DNA of 64,000 bases from Sphingomonas pokkalii (GCF_003096275.1 NZ_QENQ01000001.1:2352731-2416730); one strand, 5' to 3'; counted from the first letter of the stretch, positions 46,386-54,850 are shown. Numbers and translations are program-made. Notes: generated by a model not told the origin, from the letters alone.

Positions 46386-48047
46386 TCAGGCCGCCAGCAG
46401 CCGCTCTGCCTGGGCCCGCGCTTCGGGGGTTATCTCCGCCCCCGACAGCATCCGCGCGATTTCCTCGCGGCGTTGCTCGGGGGTGAGCGGGGTCACGCCG
46501 GTGCGGGTGACGATGCCGTCATGGCGCTTGGCGATCAGCAGATGCCGCGCCCCGCGCGCCGCCACCTGCGGGCTGTGCGTCACCACCAGCAACTGCGAGC
46601 CCTGGGCCAGTCGCGCCAGCCGCTCGCCGATCGCATCGGCCACGGCACCGCCGACGCCGCGATCGATCTCGTCGAAGATCAGCGTGCGCGCGCCGCCTTC
46701 CTCGGCCAGCGCTACCTTCATCGCCAGGATGAAGCGCGACAATTCGCCGCCGCTGGCGATCTTCATCAAGGGAGCGAACGGCGCACCGGGATTGGTCGAG
46801 ACCTCGAACTCCACCCGGTCCATGCCGGCTGCGCTCCACTGGTTCTCGTCGAGCGGCTCCACCACCGTGCGGAAACGGGCGGCATCCAGCTTGAGCGGCT
46901 TGAGTTCCGCCGCCACCGCCGCATCGAGCCGCGCCGCCGCCAGCGTGCGCATGGCGGAAAGGGTCCGTGCCGCCTCGCGATAGCTCGCGTGCGCTTCGGC
47001 CGCGGCCTTTTCCAGCCGGGCGATGCCCGCACCGCCGCTGGTCACCCGATCGAGGCGACCGGAAAGCTCCGCCAGCAGCGCCGGCAGGTCGTCCGGCTGC
47101 ACGCGGTGCTTGCGCGCGACGGCGCGCAATTCGAACAGTCGCGCCTCGTCCGCCTCCAGCGCGGCGGGATCGAAGGCGAGCGCCTCGGCGGCGGCGTCCA
47201 CCTGCGCCTGCGCCTCGCTGCCTTCGGTGATCGCACGGTCGATCGCCGCCAGCGCCTCGCCCAGCGCCGCGTGATCGTCGGACACCCGTTCCAGAATGCG
47301 CGCCGCCTGCCGCAGCCGGGCAAGCCCGCCATCCGATCCTTCCAGCAGCTCGGCGATGCCCTGCAGGTCGGTCGCGATCTTCTCGCCGCGCTGCATCGTC
47401 GCGCGCCGCTCGGCGAGTCGCTCCTCCTCGCCCTCCTCGGGGGCAAGCGCCGAAAGCTCGGTAACGGCATGTTCCAGCCATTCACGGTCGCGCTCTGCAC
47501 TGTCCTGCTCGGCGCGCGCCACCGCCAGCGCATCCTCGGCTGCACGCCAGGCGCGGTGGGCGATCGCAACCGGCCCCACATCGCAGCGCCCGAAGGCGTC
47601 GAGCAGCAACCGGTGCCCCCGCGGGTTGAGCAGGCCGCGATCGTCGTGCTGGCCATGGATTTCGACGAGGTGGGGCGCCAGCTCACGGAGGAAGCCCGCC
47701 GAAGCGGGCTGGTCGTTGACGAAGGCGCGGCTGCCGCCATCGGCCTTCACTAGCCGCCGAATCAGCAGCGGCTCGCCAGGTTCCAGCTCCATGCCGTTCT
47801 GCGCGAAAAGATTGGCGATCGCGCCATCGGCAGCGGGGGGCACGAAGCTCGCCCCCACCACCGCCTGCCCCGCACCGCTGCGGACCAGCCCGCTATCGGC
47901 GCGCGCGCCCAGCGCCAGCCCCAATGCGTCGAGCAGGATAGACTTGCCCGCGCCGGTTTCCCCGGTCAGCACGCCAAGCCCTTCGCCGAACTCCAGGTCC
48001 AACGCCTCGATCAACACCACGTCGCGAATGGATAGCGCGGTCAGCAT
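46386..48047 (-). CDS. recN: DNA repair protein RecN
   Basis: An SMC-like ATPase acting in double-strand break repair. The 553-residue protein has Walker A GETGAGKS (29-36), a long coiled-coil middle, a signature motif near SGGELSRFILAMKVALAEEG and Walker B TLIFDEIDRGVGG. Length is typical. A LexA box (48066-48080) lies 19 bases upstream of its start, consistent with known SOS control of recN. It follows bamD on the same strand with a 43-base gap. Confidence 0.97.
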   Translation of the reverse strand: MLTALSIRDVVLIEALDLEFGEGLGVLTGETGAGKSILLDALGLALGARADSGLVRSGAGQAVVGASFVPPAADGAIANLFAQNGMELEPGEPLLIRRLVKADGGSRAFVNDQPASAGFLRELAPHLVEIHGQHDDRGLLNPRGHRLLLDAFGRCDVGPVAIAHRAWRAAEDALAVARAEQDSAERDREWLEHAVTELSALAPEEGEEERLAERRATMQRGEKIATDLQGIAELLEGSDGGLARLRQAARILERVSDDHAALGEALAAIDRAITEGSEAQAQVDAAAEALAFDPAALEADEARLFELRAVARKHRVQPDDLPALLAELSGRLDRVTSGGAGIARLEKAAAEAHASYREAARTLSAMRTLAAARLDAAVAAELKPLKLDAARFRTVVEPLDENQWSAAGMDRVEFEVSTNPGAPFAPLMKIASGGELSRFILAMKVALAEEGGARTLIFDEIDRGVGGAVADAIGERLARLAQGSQLLVVTHSPQVAARGARHLLIAKRHDGIVTRTGVTPLTPEQRREEIARMLSGAEITPEARAQAERLLAA

Positions 48048-48065
48048 CGGGGCCCCCTATCGCAG

Positions 48066-48080
48066 GAACAGGAGTAGAAC
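48066..48080 (-). promoter_or_regulatory. LexA box upstream of recN
   Basis: On the minus strand the sequence is GTTC-TACTCCT-GTTC, an exact match to the alphaproteobacterial LexA site GTTC-N7-GTTC. It sits within the 43-base bamD-recN gap, 19 bases from the recN start, so recN can be induced separately from bamD on DNA damage. Confidence 0.88.
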
Positions 48081-48090
48081 GGAAGTGGTT

Positions 48091-48915
48091 TTAGCTCTTC
48101 GGCTTCGCCGGCGGGCTCGGCTTGGCCGCCGCCGCCACCTTGTCCTGATTGTCCTGCATCAACTCATAGGCGTGCTTGTACCAGTCAGTGCCGGGATAAT
48201 TGGCACCGAGCACCGCTGCCGCCTTCTTGGCTTCCTCCGGCACACCCAGCGCCAGATAGGCCTCGGTCAAGCGCATCAGCGCCTCGGGCACATGGGTGGT
48301 CATCTGGTAATTGTCCACCACCGCGCGGAAGCGCAGCACTGCCGCCAGCCATTGGCCGCGCACTTCGTAGAAACGGCCGACTTCCATTTCCTTGCCGGCC
48401 AGGTGATCGCGCACCAGGTCCAGCTTCAGGCGGGCGTCGGCCGCGTATTTGGAGTTGGGGTACCGGCGAATCAGTTCGCCCAGCGAATCGAGCGCCTGCT
48501 GGGTGATCTTCTGATCGCGGGTGACGTCGCTGATCTGCTCGTAATAGGAAATGCCGACAAGGTAATAGGCATAGGGCGCGTCGCGGTTGCCGGGGTGTAC
48601 CGCCAGGAAGCGCTGCGCCGACGCGATCGCCTCGGGATAGTCGCGGTTCAGGTAATAGCTGAACGCGCCCATCAGCTGCGCGCGCCGCGCCCACACCGAA
48701 TAGGGGTGCTGGCGCTCGACTTCGTCGAACAGCGCGGCGGCAAGCTTGTACTGGTGCTGATCCAGCTTCTGCTTGGCGGTGCTGTACAGCGTGCCGACGT
48801 CGCGGGCGACATAGGGGAGGTCCTTCACCCCGCTGCGCTTGGCACAGCCGGCGGCGGAGAGGGCGAACACCGGGAGAAGCGCGAACGCAAGCGCGCGAGG
48901 CAGAGGACTACGCAT
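48091..48915 (-). CDS. bamD: Outer membrane assembly lipoprotein BamD
   Basis: Part of the BAM complex that inserts outer-membrane proteins. The 274-residue protein has a lipoprotein signal with cysteine 24 (FALSAAGC), then TPR-like repeats: GTLYSTAKQKLDQHQYKLAA, LFDEVERQHPYSVWARRAQL, YPEAIASAQRFLAVHPGNRD and a C-terminal part. An extra lysine/proline-rich tail (AAAKPSPPAKPKS) extends it. The start at MRSPLPRALA fits the signal peptide. Confidence 0.95.
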   Translation of the reverse strand: MRSPLPRALAFALLPVFALSAAGCAKRSGVKDLPYVARDVGTLYSTAKQKLDQHQYKLAAALFDEVERQHPYSVWARRAQLMGAFSYYLNRDYPEAIASAQRFLAVHPGNRDAPYAYYLVGISYYEQISDVTRDQKITQQALDSLGELIRRYPNSKYAADARLKLDLVRDHLAGKEMEVGRFYEVRGQWLAAVLRFRAVVDNYQMTTHVPEALMRLTEAYLALGVPEEAKKAAAVLGANYPGTDWYKHAYELMQDNQDKVAAAAKPSPPAKPKS

Positions 48916-49040
48916 ATGGCGGGGTTCTTAGACCGGGGCCATGGCTGCAAACAATCCTTTTCGGGGCGGGATTGCGGCGGAACCCGCTTCGCGCCACATG
49001 CGCTCGCGCTTCCGTACCGTTCACCGAAGGGAATCTTCTC

Positions 49041-49883
49041 GTGCCCGCCACGCTTCTCGCCACCCACCGCGTCGAAAAACCCTGGGGCCGCCATACCCTC
49101 TATCCGGGCTTTGCCGATCCTGCCGCCGATGGCGAACCGGTCGGCGAGGTGTGGTTCCAGACGCCGGGCAATTCGACGCCGGATCTGCTCATCAAATATC
49201 TGTTCACCAGCGAGAAACTGTCGGTCCAGGTGCACCCGAACGACGAGCAGGCCCAGGCCGTCGGCCTGCCGCGCGGCAAGGACGAATGCTGGATCATCCT
49301 CGACGCCGAACCCGATTCGACGATCGCGCTCGGCACCAAGCAGCCCTATAGCCGCGAGGAACTGCGCGCCGGGGCGCTCGACGGCTCGATCGAGGACATG
49401 CTCGACTGGAAGCCGGTGAAGGCCGGCGATTTCTTCTACTCCGCCTCGGGCACCGTCCACGCGATCGGCGCGGGCATCACGCTGATCGAAGTGCAGCAGA
49501 ATAGCGAGACCACCTACCGCCTCTATGATTACGGCCGCCCGCGCGAATTACATCTCGATGCGGGCATCGCGGTTTCCGATCCCGTGCCGTTCGTGCCGCA
49601 TCCGATGCCGGGCGCGGTGGCACCGAACCGTACGATCCTGGTTGAAGGGCCGAAATTCGTGCTTGAGCGCTGGGAAGGCGGGCACCGCCGCTTCGATCTG
49701 CCGGAAGGCAACACCGGCTGGTTGATTCCGGTCAAGGGCGAGGGCGTGGTCGACGGCGTGGCCTTCAAGGCGGGCGAGTGTCTGACGCTCGAAGGCCATG
49801 TCGAGCTGCACGCCGAAATGGGCAGCGATCTGCTGTTCGCATACCCGGGCGACACCCGCGTCGCGGCGATGGACGCACAGTGA
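49041..49883 (+). CDS. manA: Mannose-6-phosphate isomerase, class I
   Basis: Interconverts mannose 6-phosphate and fructose 6-phosphate, feeding GDP-mannose for surface sugars. The 280-residue zinc enzyme has VEKPWGRHTLYPGFADP, KLSVQVHPNDEQAQ (metal histidine 65), GKDECWIILDAEP, SGTVHAIGAGITLIEVQQNS and TYRLYDYGRPRELH. It starts with GTG 49041, GAAGGGA 9 bases upstream; the open frame reaches further up but without protein-like sequence. It may serve mannose supply for the glycosyltransferases at 31650 and 34286. Confidence 0.93.
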   Translation: MPATLLATHRVEKPWGRHTLYPGFADPAADGEPVGEVWFQTPGNSTPDLLIKYLFTSEKLSVQVHPNDEQAQAVGLPRGKDECWIILDAEPDSTIALGTKQPYSREELRAGALDGSIEDMLDWKPVKAGDFFYSASGTVHAIGAGITLIEVQQNSETTYRLYDYGRPRELHLDAGIAVSDPVPFVPHPMPGAVAPNRTILVEGPKFVLERWEGGHRRFDLPEGNTGWLIPVKGEGVVDGVAFKAGECLTLEGHVELHAEMGSDLLFAYPGDTRVAAMDAQ

Positions 49884-49966
49884 ACCGCAAGTAGTTTCCT
49901 GTTCACGCAACTTGCCGCCGCTCCGGCACGTTCGACACGCATCGATAACGAAAAGGAAATGTTCCG

Positions 49967-50503
49967 ATGCGCATGTTGTTCGTTGCCGCTGCGGCGGCGC
50001 TGACGGTGACTGCGGTGCCCGCCATGGCGCAGGGCCCGCGCGAACGCGATGCCCGCCAGGATTGCCGCCGCGATCTGCGGCACGCGGATAGCCGCGGCGA
50101 ATATCGGCGCGAGCTTCGCGATTGCCGCCAGGACATTCGTCAGGCGTCGCGGGCGGATAACCGCCAGTGGCAGCGCGATTGGCGCCGCTATCGCAATTAC
50201 GACTATAACCGCCTGCCCGCCGGCGAGCGCCGCTATTATGCCGACCGCTATTATCGCGACGGCCGTTATTATCAGGAGCGCCGCCTGGGCCGGAACGACC
50301 GCATCTATCGCGGCAATGACGGCCGCTATTATTGCCGCCGCAACGACGGCACGACGGGCCTGATCGTCGGCGGCGTCGCCGGCGGCCTGTTGGGCAACGC
50401 GCTGTCCTCGGGCGGGAATGCGACGCTCGGCACGCTCCTCGGTGCAGCGGCTGGCGGCGCGCTCGGTCACTCGGTCGATCGCGGCAACGTCCGCTGCCGC
50501 TGA
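49967..50503 (+). CDS. Glycine-zipper secreted protein, paralogue 3 of 3
   Basis: The longest of three related products (178 residues). A signal peptide (MRMLFVAAAAALTVTAVPAM, cut near AMAQ) is followed by a charged region with cysteines (RERDARQDCRRDLRHADSRG, YRRELRDCRQDIRQ), an RcnB-like stretch (DYNRLPAGERRYYADRYYRD), and the common tail GRYYCRRNDGTTGLIVGGVA, GGLLGNALSSGGNA and LLGAAAGGALGHSV. AAAAGGAA precedes the ATG. It is closest in sequence to paralogue 1. Confidence 0.83.
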   Translation: MRMLFVAAAAALTVTAVPAMAQGPRERDARQDCRRDLRHADSRGEYRRELRDCRQDIRQASRADNRQWQRDWRRYRNYDYNRLPAGERRYYADRYYRDGRYYQERRLGRNDRIYRGNDGRYYCRRNDGTTGLIVGGVAGGLLGNALSSGGNATLGTLLGAAAGGALGHSVDRGNVRCR

Positions 50504-50523
50504 GGCCTGACGGCAAGCACGAA

Positions 50524-50549
50524 AAGGGGTCCGGTTCGCCGGGCCCCTT
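50524..50549 (-). terminator. Hairpin with terminator features between 50503 and 50647
   Basis: Arms aaggggtccgg and ccgggcccctt (one G-U pair) with a TTCG-type loop. On the minus strand TTTTCG follows, so it may terminate transcription of the gene at 50647. On the plus strand no T-run follows, but it directly trails the glycine-zipper gene. Confidence 0.55.
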
Positions 50550-50578
50550 GGCGCTCCAACTCGGCAAGAGCGGGTGGA

Positions 50579-50613
50579 TAATGGATCCCGGCCTCCGCCG
50601 GGATGACGGTGTG
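50579..50613. repeat. REP-type palindrome ggatcccggc...gccgggatgac
   Basis: taatggatcccggcctccgc followed by cgggatgacgg forms a short hairpin with a gatgac end, the same family as 2799-2893. Confidence 0.65.
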
Positions 50614-50646
50614 TGGGTCAGCAGATCGACCCAACGCGGGCAGCGA

Positions 50647-50874
50647 TTAGATGAACCCGCCGGTCAGCATCAGCCGCGCGCCGCTGATGATCAGGATCAG
50701 CAGGTTGAGGTTCCGCCCCGCCGCCCCGCGCGACAGCATTCCCACCACCGTGCCGGTAAGCGCGATCGGGAACGCGATCCAGTTGACCAGCGGCACGAAG
50801 GGGAACGGGATGATCCCCACCAGCGCAAAGGGCAGCGCCACCAGCCCGATCAGCAGCGAGAGTGCGTTGAACAT
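50647..50874 (-). CDS. Small two- to three-helix membrane protein, unknown
   Basis: A 75-residue, strongly hydrophobic product: MFNALSLLIGLVALPFALVG, FVPLVNWIAFPIALTGTVVG and NLNLLILIISGARLMLTGGF form three likely membrane segments. Family not firmly recognised. The start at MFNAL is preferred because the upstream extension is polar. It diverges from the secreted protein at 51005. Confidence 0.72.
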   Translation of the reverse strand: MFNALSLLIGLVALPFALVGIIPFPFVPLVNWIAFPIALTGTVVGMLSRGAAGRNLNLLILIISGARLMLTGGFI

Positions 50875-51004
50875 GGACGGGATTTGGGGCGGCAAAACTG
50901 TATTATCAAGGCAGTACACTAGGAATCGACATGCACGCTCGCTGTTTGCGATCGGGAATGATAGGGTCCGCGCCGGTCAGCCCTATCGGCGGCGGAGGTC
51001 TTGC

Positions 51005-51595
51005 ATGCCGAGGTCTTACATGGTGCCGTTGTCCAGTCCGCTATTGCTGCTGATGCTCGGAGCTGCCGGTCAGGACGCGCGCATGCTCAACCCCGAATAT
51101 ACGGTCACGAATGTCGGCGGCGGTCTCGGCGTTTTCGTCGACGAGAAGGTGATTATCGGGCGTGTGCCGCAGGGCGCGGGCAGCGCCCGCTGGCTCGCCG
51201 AGCGGATCCGGCGTGATCGCAACTGGTGCGGCGCCAAGGATGCGAGCGGCAAGTGCGCCGCAGCCGACACCCAAGTGCATGACTGGATCGACAGTGCGCG
51301 GTGCAAGGCGCTGACGACGGCGATGACCACCCTATGGGACCTGCCCCCGGTGCGCTTCCTCCCGCCGGGTGAAACGATGTTCGTCTCCGATTCCGCCACA
51401 GTCACGGTGCGAAGCAACACCAGGCAAGCTGGTTACGGTACGCCGCTCAGCATAAGCCAGGAAGAGGGCGACTATGCGCGCTGGTGGCATGCTGCCAGCA
51501 ACAGCCTGAAACCGTGCTGGCAGGCATCCCCCCCACTGGTGGAGGGCCAGCCGCTTGCCGCCCGCCTTTCCAGCCCCACATCCGCCCCGCAATAG
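51005..51595 (+). CDS. Secreted cysteine-containing protein, unknown
   Basis: A 196-residue product with a signal-like start (MPRSYMVPLSSPLLLLMLGA, then AGQDARM). The mature part has paired cysteines (RNWCGAKDASGKCAAADTQV, DSARCKAL, SLKPCWQAS) that may form disulphides, and GGGLGVFVDEKVIIGRVPQG. No family recognised. GGAGG lies 7 bases before ATG 51005. Slightly lower GC than its neighbours. Confidence 0.75.
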   Translation: MPRSYMVPLSSPLLLLMLGAAGQDARMLNPEYTVTNVGGGLGVFVDEKVIIGRVPQGAGSARWLAERIRRDRNWCGAKDASGKCAAADTQVHDWIDSARCKALTTAMTTLWDLPPVRFLPPGETMFVSDSATVTVRSNTRQAGYGTPLSISQEEGDYARWWHAASNSLKPCWQASPPLVEGQPLAARLSSPTSAPQ

Positions 51596-51646
51596 CGCTG
51601 CCTTCCCGAGGTTCCCCTTTGCCCCGATTCGCGCTAGGGGCGCAGC

Positions 51647-52027
51647 ATGCCCAATCTTTTTCTCGTGATGCTCGGCGGGGCCATCGGCTCCGCGGCCCGC
51701 TACGGCGTTGGCCGCTTAGGCGTTGCCTTGCTCGGCCCTGCCTTCCCCTGGGGCACATTGGCGGCGAACATTATCGGCGGCTTCCTGATGGGCGCGCTGG
51801 CTGCCGGCCTCCTGCGCTTCGGCCAGCAGGCTGAACAAGCCCGGCTGCTGCTCGGCGTCGGCGTGCTCGGCGGCTTCACCACCTTCTCCTCCTTCTCGCT
51901 GGAGACTTTCGCGATGATCCAGCGCGGCGATCTGGGCGTGGCGCTCGGCTATGTCCTCGCCTCGGTGGTCGGCGCGATCGGCGCGGTCGCCATCGGCATG
52001 ATCCTTGCGCGGGCGGTGACGGCATGA
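51647..52027 (+). CDS. crcB: Fluoride ion channel FluC/CrcB
   Basis: Exports fluoride through a dual-topology dimeric channel. The 126-residue protein has four helices: LFLVMLGGAIGSAARYGVGR, WGTLAANIIGGFLMGALAAG, LGVGVLGGFTTFSSFSLETF (with the conserved GGFTTFSSF) and a last one near SVVGAIGAVAIGMILARAV. The asparagine in AANIIGG and the phenylalanines are conserved. No fluoride riboswitch was seen in the 51-base leader. It overlaps the next gene (ATGA). Confidence 0.95.
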   Translation: MPNLFLVMLGGAIGSAARYGVGRLGVALLGPAFPWGTLAANIIGGFLMGALAAGLLRFGQQAEQARLLLGVGVLGGFTTFSSFSLETFAMIQRGDLGVALGYVLASVVGAIGAVAIGMILARAVTA

Positions 52028-53130
52028 GCGGCGGCGAGAACGACGTCCGCCAGTTCGTCGTCGGCCTGGACGATGACGGCATCCGGCTCGACCGCTGGTT
52101 CAAGCGGCATCTGCCCGACGTGAGCTTCAACCTCGTCTCGCGCTGGGCGCGAACCGGCCAGCTCCGCGTCGACGGTGCACGGGCCCAGCCGGGCGACCGC
52201 ATCGCCGAGGGCCAGACGATCCGCGTCCCCCCGGCCGAGCCGGCCAAGCCCGCCGCCGCGGCGCGGCCCAAGTCGAACCGTCCGCCGCTCAGCGACGAGC
52301 AGGTCGAGCTGGCGCAGTCCATGGTGATCCATCGCGACGCCTCGGCGATCGTGCTCAACAAGCCGCCGGGCCTCGCGACCCAGGGCGGCACCAAGACGTT
52401 CGAGCATGTCGACGGCCTGCTCGACGCGCTGCAGTTCGAGGCGGAAGGCCGGCCCAAGCTGGTTCACCGACTGGACAAGGATACTTCGGGCGCGCTGCTG
52501 ATTGCCCGTTCGGCGCGGGCGGCGGCGTTCTTCTCGAAGAGCTTTTCCAGCCGCACGGCGCGGAAGATCTACTGGGCGCTGGTGATGGGCGTGCCGGAGA
52601 TCGAGGACGGCTTCATCGAGCTGCCGATCGGCAAGCAGCCGGGCACCGGCGGCGAGAAGATGCAGGTCGACACCGAAGAGGGCCAGCCCGCCCGCACCCG
52701 CTACCGGGTGATCGAGCAGGCCGGCAATCGCTGCGCCTGGGTGGAGCTCCAGCCCTTCACCGGCCGCACCCACCAGCTGCGCGTCCACATGGCGGCAATC
52801 GGCCACCCGATCGTCGGTGACGGCAAGTACGGGCTGCAGGAGGCGTTCCTCACCGGTGGCATCAGCCGCAAGATGCACCTCCATGCCCGCCGCATCCGCA
52901 TCGACCATCCCGATGGCGGCCGGATCGACGTCCGCGCCGAGCTGCCGCACCACTTCGCCGAATCGATGCACACGCTCGGCTTCGACCTGGCGGTGGGCAA
53001 TGCACTGGAGATCGACGACGGTCCCCCGCCGATGAGCAAGGAGCTGCTCAAGCAAAAGGCCAAGGCGCACGCCAAGACCTACCGCAAGGAACGCCGCGGC
53101 GAACGGCGGGGTCGTGGGGCGAAGAAGTGA
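52024..53130 (+). CDS. Ribosomal large subunit pseudouridine synthase, RluA/RluC family
   Basis: Makes pseudouridine in 23S rRNA. The 368-residue protein has an N-terminal S4 domain (DDDGIRLDRWFKRHLPDVSF, LVSRWARTGQLRVDG), then the catalytic HRLDKDTSG (148-156, aspartate 151), and TGRTHQLRVHMAAIGHPIVG. RluC is the likely subtype because of the S4 domain, but RluD is possible. A basic tail (KAHAKTYRKERRGERRGRGAK) is added. Coupled to crcB by ATGA overlap. Confidence 0.92.
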   Translation: MSGGENDVRQFVVGLDDDGIRLDRWFKRHLPDVSFNLVSRWARTGQLRVDGARAQPGDRIAEGQTIRVPPAEPAKPAAAARPKSNRPPLSDEQVELAQSMVIHRDASAIVLNKPPGLATQGGTKTFEHVDGLLDALQFEAEGRPKLVHRLDKDTSGALLIARSARAAAFFSKSFSSRTARKIYWALVMGVPEIEDGFIELPIGKQPGTGGEKMQVDTEEGQPARTRYRVIEQAGNRCAWVELQPFTGRTHQLRVHMAAIGHPIVGDGKYGLQEAFLTGGISRKMHLHARRIRIDHPDGGRIDVRAELPHHFAESMHTLGFDLAVGNALEIDDGPPPMSKELLKQKAKAHAKTYRKERRGERRGRGAKK

Positions 53131-53138
53131 TGCTGCCC

Positions 53139-53290
53139 AAGATCCTCCCCTGCAAGGGGAGGTGGCAGCCCGCAGGGCTGACGGAGGGGTGTCGACGCTG
53201 ATGGCGCGCGCCTCCGTCACCACCGGGGACACCCCTCCACCACCGCCTGCGGCGGCGGTCCCCCTCCCCCTCCGGGGGAGGATCGGGGTC
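53139..53290. repeat. CTCCCC-type compound repeat
   Basis: Spacer between the pseudouridine synthase and HAD genes made of arms gatcctcccctgcaagggga and ccccctccgggggaggatc, enclosing gcagcccgcagggctga, cggaggggtgtc and gacacccctcc. The outer arms pair across the whole 150 bases, so it is a large imperfect palindrome of the dispersed CTCCCC family. No promoter is obvious in it. Confidence 0.75.
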
Positions 53291-53292
53291 GC

Positions 53293-53952
53293 ATGAACCG
53301 CCTCGCCTTGTTCGATTGCGACGGTACCCTGGTCGACAGCCAGGCGAGCATCTGCCTCGCCATGGAGCATTGCTTCGCCGGCCAGAAGCTCGAGCCCCCG
53401 GCCCGCGATGCGATCCGCCGCATCGTCGGCCTGAGCCTGATCGAGGCAATCGCCCAACTGCTGCCGGAGGCGGAGGACGATCTCCACCGCCACCTCGCCG
53501 AGGAATATAAGCGCGCCTACTTCGCGCTGCGGACCTCCGGCCATATCGAGGACGAGCCGCTCTACGACGGCATCCTCGAGGCGGTCGAGACGCTCGACGC
53601 GAATGGCTGGCTGCTCGGCGTCGCCACCGGCAAGTCCGATCGCGGCCTGATCCGCGTGCTGGAGGCGCATGGGCTCCGCCACCGCTTCGTCACGCTGCAG
53701 ACCGCCGACCGCCACCCCTCCAAGCCGCACCCGTCCATGATCGAAACCGCGATCGCCGAGGCAGGCGCGAGCCCGGAGACCACCGTGATGATCGGCGACA
53801 CCAGCTTCGACATGGCGATGGCCGTCGCCGCCCGCGCGCACCCCTTGGGTGTTGCATGGGGCTACCACACCCCCCATGATCTGCACGCGGCCGGCGCGGT
53901 GCGGGTCGTGGAGCATGCGTCGGCGATTCCGGCGCATCTGGAGGCCCTGTGA
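53293..53952 (+). CDS. HAD-superfamily phosphatase (phosphoglycolate-phosphatase-like)
   Basis: A 219-residue hydrolase with FDCDGTLVDSQASICLAMEH (nucleophile D8, general acid D10), motif II GVATGKS, the lysine of KPHPSMIETAIAEAG and motif IV MIGDTSFDMAMAVAARA. The cap domain is of the alpha-helical C1 type. Substrate cannot be fixed from sequence. It sits between an RNA-modification gene and an F1 chaperone gene, a grouping seen in other sphingomonads (from memory). Confidence 0.9.
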   Translation: MNRLALFDCDGTLVDSQASICLAMEHCFAGQKLEPPARDAIRRIVGLSLIEAIAQLLPEAEDDLHRHLAEEYKRAYFALRTSGHIEDEPLYDGILEAVETLDANGWLLGVATGKSDRGLIRVLEAHGLRHRFVTLQTADRHPSKPHPSMIETAIAEAGASPETTVMIGDTSFDMAMAVAARAHPLGVAWGYHTPHDLHAAGAVRVVEHASAIPAHLEAL

Positions 53953-54170
53953 ACGAGGCAGACCGCGTAGCGCGCAACCGCTATTTCCTGATGATGGGCG
54001 CCAACTGCGCCGGCGTGGCCGGCGCCGTGCTGGCGCTGCTCATCTTGGGCCGCGCCAAGACCACCGAGCTGACCATGCTCGGCATCGCGCTGATGCTCGC
54101 CTCGTTCTGGGTCATGGCGGCAATCCCCAGGATGCTCGCCCGCCGCTGGAGGACACCCCCCGAAGCATGA
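53949..54170 (+). CDS. Small two-helix membrane protein
   Basis: A 73-residue product starting at GTG 53949, overlapping the HAD stop (GTGA) and the next gene (ATGA at 54167). Two helices: FLMMGANCAGVAGAVLALLI and TELTMLGIALMLASFWVMAA, with a basic end (RMLARRWRTPPEA). No family assigned. The tight double overlap suggests it works with or is dosed to the HAD and ATP12 products. Confidence 0.8.
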   Translation: MNEADRVARNRYFLMMGANCAGVAGAVLALLILGRAKTTELTMLGIALMLASFWVMAAIPRMLARRWRTPPEA

Positions 54171-54844
54171 AACGTTTCTGGAAGACCGTATCGATCGCCG
54201 ACGGCGCGATCGAACTCGATGGCCGCGCCGTCCGCACCCCTGCCCGCGCCGCGCTGACGCTGCCGACGCCGCAGCTGGCCGAGGCGGTAGCGGAGGAATG
54301 GCGCAGCGTCGGCGAGGAACTCGATCCGCGCGCCATGCCGCTGACCGGTCTCGCCAACGCCGTGATCGATCAGGTCGCGCCGAACCCCGCCCCCTTCGCG
54401 GCGGACCTCGCCCGCTATGGCGAGAGCGACCTGCTCTGCTACCGCGCCGAGCTGCCCGAGCCGCTGGTCGAGCGCCAGGCCGCGCAATGGGACCCGCTGC
54501 TCGACTGGGCGCGTACCCGCTACGACGTGCATTTCGAAACTACCGCCGGGATCATGCACCGCCCCCAGCCGCCCGCGACGATCGCGCGCCTGCAGGAGGT
54601 GGTGGCGGCGCTCGATCCGTTCCGGCTGGCGGCACTGAGCCCGCTGGTGACGATCAGCGGCTCGCTGGTTGCCGCGCTGGCGCTGCTCGAAGGCGCCGCC
54701 GACCGCGAGACGGTGTGGCGCGCCGCCCAGCTCGACGAGGACTGGCAGGCCGAGCAATGGGGCGAGGATGACCTCGCCACCCGTGCCCGCGACGTCCGCC
54801 GCGCCGATTTCGACGCGGGGGCGCGGTTCCTCAGCCTGCTCTGA
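54167..54844 (+). CDS. ATP12-type F1-ATPase assembly chaperone
   Basis: ATP12 helps fold the alpha subunit of F1 before assembly in mitochondria and alphaproteobacteria. The 225-residue protein starts MKRFWKTVSIADGAIELDGR, and has the family segments RTPARAALTLPTPQLAEAVA, AEEWRSVGEELDPRAMPLTG, CYRAELPEPLVERQAAQWDP and LSPLVTISGSLVAALALLEG. The F1 genes themselves are not in the window. Last gene of the HAD-small protein-ATP12 unit. Confidence 0.92.
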   Translation: MKRFWKTVSIADGAIELDGRAVRTPARAALTLPTPQLAEAVAEEWRSVGEELDPRAMPLTGLANAVIDQVAPNPAPFAADLARYGESDLLCYRAELPEPLVERQAAQWDPLLDWARTRYDVHFETTAGIMHRPQPPATIARLQEVVAALDPFRLAALSPLVTISGSLVAALALLEGAADRETVWRAAQLDEDWQAEQWGEDDLATRARDVRRADFDAGARFLSLL

Positions 54845-54850
54845 AGCGCC

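Noticed and set aside
51596..51646. Fluoride riboswitch before crcB
   Set aside because: The 51-base leader lacks the conserved fluoride aptamer sequence and is too short.
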